From NCBI GenBank assembly GCA_031264715.1, contig JAISDP010000080.1, positions 1-18,769 on the forward strand: a DNA stretch of 18,769 nucleotides, written 5' to 3'. This DNA is from Bacteroidales bacterium (GTDB lineage Bacteria > Bacteroidota > Bacteroidia > Bacteroidales > UBA4181). A program made the position numbers and the translations under genes. The notes under the pieces were generated by a model. It made no database searches, had not been told where the DNA came from, and saw only the letters and a program-made list of their open reading frames with translations. Of the stretch, positions 7,703 to 14,003 are shown piece after piece (within the stretch, counting starts at the first letter, position 1; each line of letters begins with the position of its first letter).

Positions 7703-8176
7703 TTATGATGATTTGCTTTCCTGTACGATGATGGTCGATTCGTTGACCTGGATTACTTCTATTCCTTTGTTTTCGTCAATCAACCCGAATTTGGACTTGC
7801 CTTCCATGATTTTACCATGAATGAGGATTTTCCCAATCGGGGCAAGACGGGAAACAGTCACTCCTTCATCCCCCGTCTTAATATCATTGGTATCCACCAC
7901 ATTGACTTTTCCGTCAATTTCGGTATGCAGGGATAAACGGTTCCATGTTTTTGCACGCAACGCGTAAATCAGGAATATGATGAACAGTACGCTGGTACCA
8001 ATCAGTGCGCAAGTACCGGCAGTATTCCCGAACCACCTGTATGTAAGAAATATACTGCACCCGATGAGTAGAACGCCTGCTACGCCGGCAACGGTAATAC
8101 CCGGCAAAACAACTACTTCCACTACAATGAGCGCAAGTCCGATAACGATTAAGACGATGATGAGCGCTACCGACAT
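7703..8176 (-). CDS. NfeD-family membrane protein, partner of FloA
   Basis: The 157-residue protein is a short NfeD without the N-terminal ClpP-like protease domain. Three membrane segments are visible (about 2-24, 26-46 and 53-74), including the glycine-rich VVLPGITVAGVAGVLLIG. The soluble C-terminus (about 83-153) fits the NfeD OB-fold, with DEGVTVSRLAPIGKILIHGK and the closing GIEVIQVNESTIIVQ. NfeD proteins are found next to flotillins and are thought to act with them in membrane microdomains. The start lies 3 bp after the clpS stop, which supports one mRNA. Confidence 0.93.
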   Translation of the reverse strand: MSVALIIVLIVIGLALIVVEVVVLPGITVAGVAGVLLIGCSIFLTYRWFGNTAGTCALIGTSVLFIIFLIYALRAKTWNRLSLHTEIDGKVNVVDTNDIKTGDEGVTVSRLAPIGKILIHGKIMEGKSKFGLIDENKGIEVIQVNESTIIVQESKSS

Positions 8177-8179
8177 ACT

Positions 8180-8467
8180 TCAATCAATTGTGACACTAAG
8201 GCCCTTGTCCGTTAACCGGTCTTTCATAGGATGCAACACGTCGTATGCACCGTTTTTCACATCGCATTTACCTTTGTGATGTACAATGTATGCACATTGT
8301 TCGGCTTGATGGGCTTCGTGATGGCAAATATCTATCAACAAGGCAATCACATAATCAAATGTATGGACATCGTCGTTATGCAGGATCAGATGGCGAACAT
8401 CTTCCGATACGGTGCTTACTGCATCATCAAAATCCGGATTTTGCTTGATTTGTTCTTGGGCGCTCAT
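8180..8467 (-). CDS. clpS: ClpS, adaptor of the ClpAP/ClpCP-type protease
   Basis: ClpS hands proteins carrying N-degron residues to the Clp AAA+ unfoldase. The 95-residue product has a flexible acidic N-terminus (1-24) and the core LILHNDDVHTFDYVI with Asn31, Asp32 and Asp33 in the substrate-binding positions. His63 in IVHHKGKC fits the second substrate-pocket residue. The frame is open upstream to an ATG at 8521. I chose the ATG at 8467 because a perfect -7 promoter box lies at 8492-8499, inside the longer version, and because MSAQEQIK gives the normal ClpS length. Co-transcription with nfeD and floA follows from the 3-bp and 24-bp spacings. Confidence 0.93.
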   Translation of the reverse strand: MSAQEQIKQNPDFDDAVSTVSEDVRHLILHNDDVHTFDYVIALLIDICHHEAHQAEQCAYIVHHKGKCDVKNGAYDVLHPMKDRLTDKGLSVTID

Positions 8468-8491
8468 AGACTTATGATTCTTTACAACACG

Positions 8492-8499
8492 CAAAGCTA
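8492..8499 (-). promoter_or_regulatory. Bacteroides-type -7 box for clpS-nfeD-floA
   Basis: Read on the minus strand the sequence is TAGCTTTG, an exact TAnnTTTG. Transcription would begin about 20 nt before the clpS ATG at 8467, a short leader. This position rules against the longer upstream start. Confidence 0.6.
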
Positions 8500-8545
8500 C
8501 ATTATTTTTGTGAAAATGCACATGCTTTTGTGAATTTTTTTTGCA

Positions 8546-10081
8546 TCAAAAACGATAAATGATACCGGTAAACAGACCAAATGAATAGGGATTACTGATG
8601 ATCTGGCTATTTGTGGTGTATGATTGCAGGTAGTATTTGAAAGAGGGTTCGAAGTCAACTGATAGATTTCCTGTGATTTGATAGCCGACTCCTAACCCTA
8701 ATGTACTACTGTAATTTACCGGGCGTGCCATCAATATACTTCCGCCTTTAACCAATTCCGAACCATTATCGACAAATACATTATTGCTTATCAATACGTT
8801 GGTGCTTATTCCACCCAATACATAAAAATTCAGTTTCCTGTCGATAATCTTGTAATGCAGCATCACTGGTATTTCCAGGTAATCGATCCGTTCTATCAAG
8901 CGGTATTTCGAAGGGCTGGAAACATTTGTCGCCGCTACCGTATTAGCGGGCACCGATTGCGATTCGGCATTAAAATATGATGCATAAGTGGTATTGGCAT
9001 CCGATTTTACGTTCGATGCAACGGTAACACTTCCCGTTGAGGTATTCACAAAGTTTTTGGTGTATGCATTATTGGAACTGAGAGTGATATACATGTTGGG
9101 AACAGGTGTCACACTATTAATGGATTGTCCCATTTGCGAGTAAAATACACCAGTTTGTACGCTCAACCGGTTGAATATCCTGTAAGCGACAGTGATACCT
9201 CCCGAATATGCCAGCAAGGGGCTTTCCGCATCGTCGAAATCCGATTTATTTGTTCCGTCGGGCACACTTGATATTGCCCTGTAGGAATACATGGGAGCAA
9301 ATTGTCCTGTAATTTCCCAGCGATTGCGAGGTTGCGATTTTGTGGATACATTTGTAGCATCGACATACGCAATGTCATCGTATACAGGCATACTTGGCAT
9401 GGCAACGACAATTGGTTCTTCCGTTTTTTCCCCGGAAACTTCCCATTTAGGCCGGGCGAGTTTATTCGACATCATCCCCAACCTGTTCGCTTTAATCGGT
9501 TGCATGCGGAGTATTTCATCCCACGAGTCAACGTACACGGGAATATCCGAAGCTATTTCCGTATCCTCGCGAATGTCCGAAACAGCAACAGCGCTTTCCG
9601 GAATCGTCGACACGCTTTGGGTTTCTGCTGTTCCAGGTATTACAATATCATCCTCATTACGAAGTGCGGTTGGGTCAACAGATGCAGGGGAAGTAGCGGT
9701 TGCCGTTCCCATCGGCGCTTCTCCTTGTGGCGTATTGTTTTCGCCCTGAAGCACTATAGGCTGTTCTTCCTCCAGTTGCGTGGCGCTATCCCCATTATTT
9801 ATGGTTGGAAGTTGTTGTTTGTATTGCTGCAAACCCTTTTCCAGAACAGCGGTTGTTGTGTCTTTATCCATTACAGCATTGGTCTGTATATAAACCACTG
9901 TGGCTGCCACACTCAAAACCAACGCGAAAGAGGCAGCCGCCAGCCAAAACCTCCGCGTCATACGGCTACGATGGTTCAACTCGTTTTCGATACGCAGCCA
10001 TCCATCATTAGGTGGAGTTGTCTCCATATCTCCTAATTTACGGGCAAATAGCTCATCTATATATTCGTCATTTATTTGCAT
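8546..10081 (-). CDS. Probable dual-membrane-spanning anti-sigma factor (Dma-like) with outer-membrane barrel
   Basis: The 511-residue protein has four visible parts. Residues 1-44 are a short polar cytoplasmic segment (NDEYIDELFARKLGDMETTP, then a WLRIENEL helix). A single membrane helix follows at about 45-66 (FWLAAASFALVLSVAATVVYI). Residues 67-253 are a low-complexity Thr/Pro/Glu-rich linker with a short conserved-looking IKANRLGMMSNKL stretch. Residues 254-511 look like an OMP_b-brl_2/PorT-type barrel with GGITVAYRI, YLEIPVMLHYKI, FYVLGGIST and LGLGVGYQI strands and a terminal YRF, the usual barrel end. The start overlaps the ECF sigma gene by 10 bp. This layout matches the Dma anti-sigma factors described in Bacteroides thetaiotaomicron, which span both membranes and control vesiculation through a partner sigma factor. 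That this protein binds the neighbouring sigma factor is inferred. Confidence 0.82.
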   Translation of the reverse strand: MQINDEYIDELFARKLGDMETTPPNDGWLRIENELNHRSRMTRRFWLAAASFALVLSVAATVVYIQTNAVMDKDTTTAVLEKGLQQYKQQLPTINNGDSATQLEEEQPIVLQGENNTPQGEAPMGTATATSPASVDPTALRNEDDIVIPGTAETQSVSTIPESAVAVSDIREDTEIASDIPVYVDSWDEILRMQPIKANRLGMMSNKLARPKWEVSGEKTEEPIVVAMPSMPVYDDIAYVDATNVSTKSQPRNRWEITGQFAPMYSYRAISSVPDGTNKSDFDDAESPLLAYSGGITVAYRIFNRLSVQTGVFYSQMGQSINSVTPVPNMYITLSSNNAYTKNFVNTSTGSVTVASNVKSDANTTYASYFNAESQSVPANTVAATNVSSPSKYRLIERIDYLEIPVMLHYKIIDRKLNFYVLGGISTNVLISNNVFVDNGSELVKGGSILMARPVNYSSTLGLGVGYQITGNLSVDFEPSFKYYLQSYTTNSQIISNPYSFGLFTGIIYRF

Positions 10082-10647
10082 TGCTTCTTATAACTCACCG
10101 AATTAACTTTATCGTTTATTTGTTTTTGTAAAATACTCCTGGCTCTCAATAAGTTCGAACGTGACGTACCCTCGGCTATTCCCAGTTTTTCACCTATTTC
10201 TTTATGCGATAAACCATCTATTACATATAAATTAAACACGATCTTATATTGCTGGGGCAACTCGTCCACCATGGCTAACAATTCGGCTTCAGTCAACTGG
10301 TAGGCGCCCCATTCGTCATCTTCCTCGGGCGCTGCAAAATGGCGGTCATTGTCGTCTATCCCATCTACCACCGTCAATTTTGCCTTGTTGCGGTACAGTT
10401 CCAGGGCATGATTCACAAATATCCGGCGTACCCAGCCTTCGAAGCTTCCCACATTGTGGAACTGTCCGATCTTGGTAAAAACCGTTATAAACCCATCGTG
10501 CAACACATCCCGGGCTTCCTCGTAATTGGCGCAATAACGCAAACATACAGCAAACATTTTGCCGGCAAGCAGGTTATATACAGATTCTTGTGCCTTTCTG
10601 TCACCCCGCTTGCAACGCCTAACTATATCGGAAAAAAGGTCTGTCAA
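10072..10647 (-). CDS. RNA polymerase ECF sigma factor (sigma-70 family)
   Basis: The 191-residue protein has sigma region 2 at about 22-90 (YNLLAGKMFAVCLRYCANYE, ARDVLHDGFITVFTKI, FEGWVRRIFVNHALELYR) and region 4 at about 125-178 (LPQQYKIVFNLYVIDGLSHK, IGEKLGIAEGTSRSNLLRAR). It directs RNA polymerase to a dedicated promoter set. No ATG fits the N-terminus: an in-frame TAA lies at 10660-10662 and the only start giving the normal SDIVRRCKRGDRKAQE opening is TTG at 10647. The overlap with the downstream barrel gene suggests coupled translation, and hence a matched sigma/anti-sigma pair. The target promoters are unknown. Confidence 0.94.
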   Translation of the reverse strand: MTDLFSDIVRRCKRGDRKAQESVYNLLAGKMFAVCLRYCANYEEARDVLHDGFITVFTKIGQFHNVGSFEGWVRRIFVNHALELYRNKAKLTVVDGIDDNDRHFAAPEEDDEWGAYQLTEAELLAMVDELPQQYKIVFNLYVIDGLSHKEIGEKLGIAEGTSRSNLLRARSILQKQINDKVNSVSYKKQCK

Positions 10648-10811
10648 TGGTCTTTTTCCTTAAATGATCACTATTATAATGTGAACAATAAAAGGGTAAA
10701 ACATGTTCTACTACAAACCATAGACATGTACCTTTTATTATTAGATGCAATATTACAAAATTGTTGCGTCAAAAGAATCAAATTTTTTATAAAAAATCAT
10801 AAAATGTTTCG

Positions 10812-10819
10812 TATATTTG
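10812..10819 (+). promoter_or_regulatory. Bacteroides-type -7 box for the universal stress protein gene
   Basis: TATATTTG is an exact TAnnTTTG, 84 bp upstream of the ATG. The 256-bp AT-rich region 10648-10903 is shared with the divergent ECF sigma gene, for which I see no comparably good box. Confidence 0.5.
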
Positions 10820-10903
10820 TGTGGTTATTCGTTTTGAAGAAACGATGGAATGTATATATAAAATATAATATCTTAATAATCAGAATGATCAAACGCTGAA
10901 GAA

Positions 10904-11830
10904 ATGGAAAAACATAAAATTATAGTTGCATACGACTTTCAGGAACTATCGAATGCCGCCTTGAAGCAGGCTTATAACCTTGCCCGGTTTGTTAATAGTG
11001 GTATTTTGCTGGTTGTGGTACTCAATGACGACTTGCTCATGCTGTCGGATGTGTTCATGAATGAACATTCGGACCACATGAAGAAAAAAATTACTGATGT
11101 GATGCAAAAAGAAATTGCCGGACGATTACAGGAAGTGGCTCGTAACGCAGCCAAAGAATCAGGTGTTCCGGTAGATTATTGCATTGAAACAGGTAAAATT
11201 TACGAACGGATACTGGAAATCGCCAAGGAAAACGGCGCCCGTTTTATCGTAATGGGTAAAACATCCAGGGAATCGGGCAAGGTACGGTTCGGATCCAATG
11301 CTATGCATGTGGTAGAAGAAGCTCCATGTCCCGTGATTACTATGCCTTCCGTTGAATGTGGCACTACTTTTAAAAATATTGTATTACCGATAGACCTAAC
11401 CAAACAGACCCGCGAAGAGGTTTTTAACGCCATATCGTTCGGGTTATTCTTCGATGCCACCATTCACCTTGTTTCCGTAATCATGGGTGGCATATCCGTC
11501 CGGAAAAGCCGTATCTACAAAAAGATGCAGGGCATGAAAAAGATGATCGAGGAAAACGGGGTTAAATGTACTGACAAACTATTTAAAAAAAGCCACTTAG
11601 CTATCCATGAAGTAATCCTGGAATATTCAAAGGACATCCACGCCGATGCCCTGATGATCATGACCCACCAGGAAATCAGTACTTCCGACAAATATATCGG
11701 GGCAGTGGCACATCAAATCATCAACGAATCGTCCATATCGGTCATTTCGTTAACATCGGCTGCTTCGATGCACAAACAAAGTGAAAAATCGTCATATTGG
11801 TTCAGTAAGCTGTTTACGACGAGTAACTAG
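10904..11830 (+). CDS. Tandem-domain universal stress protein
   Basis: The 308-residue protein contains two UspA-fold domains, at about 1-150 and 155-290. Domain 1 opens HKIIVAYDFQELSNAALKQA and closes RFIVMGKTSRESGKVRFGSN followed by APCPVITMP. Domain 2 opens FKNIVLPIDLTKQTREEV and closes DALMIMTHQEISTSDKYIGA followed by a SISVISL strand. ATP-binding USPs carry Gx2Gx9G(S/T); in domain 1 the second glycine is replaced (MGKTS) although FGSN remains, and domain 2 lacks the motif, so nucleotide binding is doubtful. The cytoplasmic role is a general stress response that cannot be made more precise. The gene stands alone, and a hairpin element starts on the base after its stop codon. Confidence 0.93.
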   Translation: MEKHKIIVAYDFQELSNAALKQAYNLARFVNSGILLVVVLNDDLLMLSDVFMNEHSDHMKKKITDVMQKEIAGRLQEVARNAAKESGVPVDYCIETGKIYERILEIAKENGARFIVMGKTSRESGKVRFGSNAMHVVEEAPCPVITMPSVECGTTFKNIVLPIDLTKQTREEVFNAISFGLFFDATIHLVSVIMGGISVRKSRIYKKMQGMKKMIEENGVKCTDKLFKKSHLAIHEVILEYSKDIHADALMIMTHQEISTSDKYIGAVAHQIINESSISVISLTSAASMHKQSEKSSYWFSKLFTTSN

Positions 11831-11958
11831 TGTCGCGTCAAACTTTAAATGACCCTGTCAGCAGCTTCGCAGCCTGACAGGTCATTGTTGCAGGTTGACC
11901 CTGACAGATGTCTTTAGACCTGTCAGGGTCAACTTGGCGTTATATCGTTGACGCGACA
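11831..11958. repeat. 128-bp hairpin element with 11-bp terminal inverted repeats (MITE-like)
   Basis: TGTCGCGTCAA at 11831-11841 is the exact reverse complement of TTGACGCGACA at 11948-11958. Inside lie two hairpins. The first pairs 11849-11861 with 11874-11885, with one bulged C. The second is a perfect 14-bp stem, 11894-11907 with 11920-11933, that can extend to 17 bp with one G-T pair. Both stems share a CTGTCAGG/CCTGACAG core. There is no open reading frame and no T-tract typical of a terminator. A flanking TAG occurs on both sides if one extra base is counted, which is weak support for a target duplication. It may be a non-autonomous mobile element, or serve as the 3' end of the stress-protein mRNA. 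Confidence 0.65.
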
Positions 11959-11994
11959 GTAGGAAAACCCGTTAACCCAATACTTTGCCCTCGG

Positions 11995-12012
11995 CGAACC
12001 CTGCGGGTCTCG
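11995..12012. repeat. Short imperfect hairpin upstream of parE
   Basis: CGAACCC at 11995-12001 pairs with GGGT, a bulged C and TCG at 12005-12012 around a TGC loop. It lies between the hairpin element and the parE promoter. It could be a decayed repeat unit; no function can be assigned. Confidence 0.3.
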
Positions 12013-12069
12013 GTCCAGCCTGTAGAAAATATGTGAATAACTTCATTCGGCTGAAAAGTTGCTTTTGCC

Positions 12070-12077
12070 TATCTTTG
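12070..12077 (+). promoter_or_regulatory. Bacteroides-type -7 box for parE
   Basis: TATCTTTG is an exact TAnnTTTG, 23 bp before the parE ATG, giving a leader of under 20 nt. The same octamer serves pyrI. No clear -33 box is seen. Confidence 0.6.
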
Positions 12078-12100
12078 TCGATTAAAAATTCAGGAAAATA

Positions 12101-13960
12101 ATGAGTGCAGAATACCAGGATGATAGTATAAAAACGCTTGAGTGGCAGGAGCATATCCGTTTGCGTCCCGGAATGTATATCGGTAAATTGGGCGACGGCT
12201 CATCGCCTGACGATGGTGTCTATGTCCTTGTAAAAGAGGTGTTGGACAACTCCATTGACGAATATATGATGGGCTACGGCAAGCAAATCGAACTCAATAT
12301 CGACGAATCCGGTAAAGTATCCGTCCGGGACTATGGGCGTGGTATTCCGCTCGGCAAAGTGCTTGATGTGGCTTCGAAGATGAACACCGGCGCCAAGTAC
12401 GACTCCAAAGCATTTAAAAAGTCTGTAGGGTTGAATGGCGTAGGTATCAAAGCGGTAAATGCATTATCCGGCCAATTTTACATACAATCCTTCCGCGACA
12501 AGCGTACCAAAACAGTGACTTTTGCCAGGGGACAGGTGGTGGACGACCTGGCCGAGACCGATACCGACCAGCCCAACGGTACGCTTACGACCTTTGTTCC
12601 TGATGAGCTACTTTTCGGACATTACCAGATCATCCCTGAATACCTGGAACGGCTGTTGAAAAACTATACTTTCCTCAATACAGGGCTTGTGGTGGTGTAC
12701 AACAGTGTCAGGTATGTGTCGCGCAACGGGTTGCTCGACCTGCTTGACGATAATATGAACTCGCCCGGCTTATATGATCCCATTCATCTTAAGGGCGAGG
12801 ACATCGAACTTGCCATTTGCCACGGCACGCAATACGGCGAAGAATATTACAGTTTTGCCAACGGGCAGTTTACCCCGCAGGGAGGCACGCACCAGCAGGC
12901 TTTCCGCGAAGCGTATGTGAAAACAGTCCGCGAATTTTTCCACAAGGATTACGATGCTTCCGATATCCGGTCGTCCATTATTGCCGCCATCAGCATTAAG
13001 GTGCAGGAACCGATGTTCGAGTCGCAAACCAAGACAAAGCTCGGTTCCAAAGAGATGTCGCCGGGCAGCGACCTCACGGTAAGCAAGTTTATCGGCGATT
13101 TCGTGAAGAAAGAGCTGGATAATTACCTGCACCGCCATCCCGACACGACCGATGCTATCCGGCAAAAGATCGAGGAATCGGAAAAGGAGCGCAAAGCGAT
13201 GTCGAATATCAAAAAACTGGCCAGGGAACGCGCCAAGAAGGCCAGCCTGCACAACCGCAAACTGCGCGACTGCCGTGTGCACTTTACCGACAGCAAACAC
13301 GAGAAGTTTCTTGACTCTACGCTGTTCATCACCGAGGGCGACTCGGCCAGCGGGTCGATCACCAAGTCGCGCGATGTGAACACGCAGGCAGTATTCAGTC
13401 TTCGCGGGAAACCGCTCAATACTTTCGGCATGACCAAACGCGTGGTGTACGAAAATGAGGAGTTCAACCTGTTGCAGGCTGCACTCGACATCGAGGAGGA
13501 TATCGAAAACCTGCGCTACAACCGGGTGGTGATTGCTACCGATGCCGACGTTGACGGGATGCACATCCGCCTGTTGCTGATCACGTTCTTTTTGCAGTTT
13601 TTCCCCGACCTTATCCGCAAAGGACATCTTTATATCCTGCAAACGCCGCTTTTCCGCGTGCGCAACAAGAAAGAAACACATTATTGCTATTCCGGGGAAG
13701 AGAGAGCAAAAGCTTTGAAGAAATTAGGCTCGTCAGCCGAAATTACCCGCTTCAAAGGATTAGGCGAGATATCCCCCGACGAATTTGTCGGTTTTATTGG
13801 CGCAAATATACGTTTGGACCCTGTGAAGCTCAGCAAGACAGATATGATACAGGAGTTGCTCACGTTCTACATGGGTAAAAACACACCGGACAGGCAGCAT
13901 TTCATCATCGGAAATCTGCGGATTGAAGAGGATCTGCTGGAAGAAGCGCCGGTAAATTAA
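12101..13960 (+). CDS. parE: DNA topoisomerase IV subunit B (ParE; type IIA topoisomerase ATPase subunit)
   Basis: ParE hydrolyses ATP to drive strand passage by topoisomerase IV, which unlinks daughter chromosomes. The 619-residue protein has the GHKL ATPase opening RLRPGMYIGKLG (21-31) and EVLDNSIDE with the catalytic Glu46 and Asn50. RDYGRGIPLG and GLNGVGIKAVNAL form the ATP lid. The Toprim domain shows TEGDSASG with Glu412 and DADVDG with Asp481, Asp483 and Asp485. The end, FKGLGEISPDEF and a C-terminal tail, is typical. The length and the lack of a long GyrB-type insert favour ParE over GyrB. A parC gene is not adjacent: the next gene is a convergent regulator. The unit has its own promoter. 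Confidence 0.92.
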   Translation: MSAEYQDDSIKTLEWQEHIRLRPGMYIGKLGDGSSPDDGVYVLVKEVLDNSIDEYMMGYGKQIELNIDESGKVSVRDYGRGIPLGKVLDVASKMNTGAKYDSKAFKKSVGLNGVGIKAVNALSGQFYIQSFRDKRTKTVTFARGQVVDDLAETDTDQPNGTLTTFVPDELLFGHYQIIPEYLERLLKNYTFLNTGLVVVYNSVRYVSRNGLLDLLDDNMNSPGLYDPIHLKGEDIELAICHGTQYGEEYYSFANGQFTPQGGTHQQAFREAYVKTVREFFHKDYDASDIRSSIIAAISIKVQEPMFESQTKTKLGSKEMSPGSDLTVSKFIGDFVKKELDNYLHRHPDTTDAIRQKIEESEKERKAMSNIKKLARERAKKASLHNRKLRDCRVHFTDSKHEKFLDSTLFITEGDSASGSITKSRDVNTQAVFSLRGKPLNTFGMTKRVVYENEEFNLLQAALDIEEDIENLRYNRVVIATDADVDGMHIRLLLITFFLQFFPDLIRKGHLYILQTPLFRVRNKKETHYCYSGEERAKALKKLGSSAEITRFKGLGEISPDEFVGFIGANIRLDPVKLSKTDMIQELLTFYMGKNTPDRQHFIIGNLRIEEDLLEEAPVN

Positions 13961-13974
13961 TCGTACGGATTAAT
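13956..13974. terminator. AT-rich hairpin between convergent parE and the hybrid regulator
   Basis: ATTAATC at 13956-13962 pairs with GATTAAT at 13968-13974 around a GTACG loop and overlaps the parE stop codon. It is a perfect 7-bp stem but poor in GC, and no T-tract follows on either strand, so a terminator role is only a possibility. Confidence 0.3.
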
Positions 13975-14003
13975 CGACTCACTGGCTATTGGAAAACATA
14001 CGT

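Noticed and set aside
8468..8521. An 18-codon N-terminal extension of clpS
   Set aside because: It contains the -7 promoter box and has no counterpart in normal ClpS proteins.
12770..13681. A 303-codon open frame on the minus strand inside parE
   Set aside because: It is antisense to conserved ParE sequence, including the Toprim motifs, and shows no recognisable domain.
12101..13960. GyrB as an alternative to ParE
   Set aside because: The length and lack of a GyrB-type insertion favour ParE, although a phylogeny would settle it.
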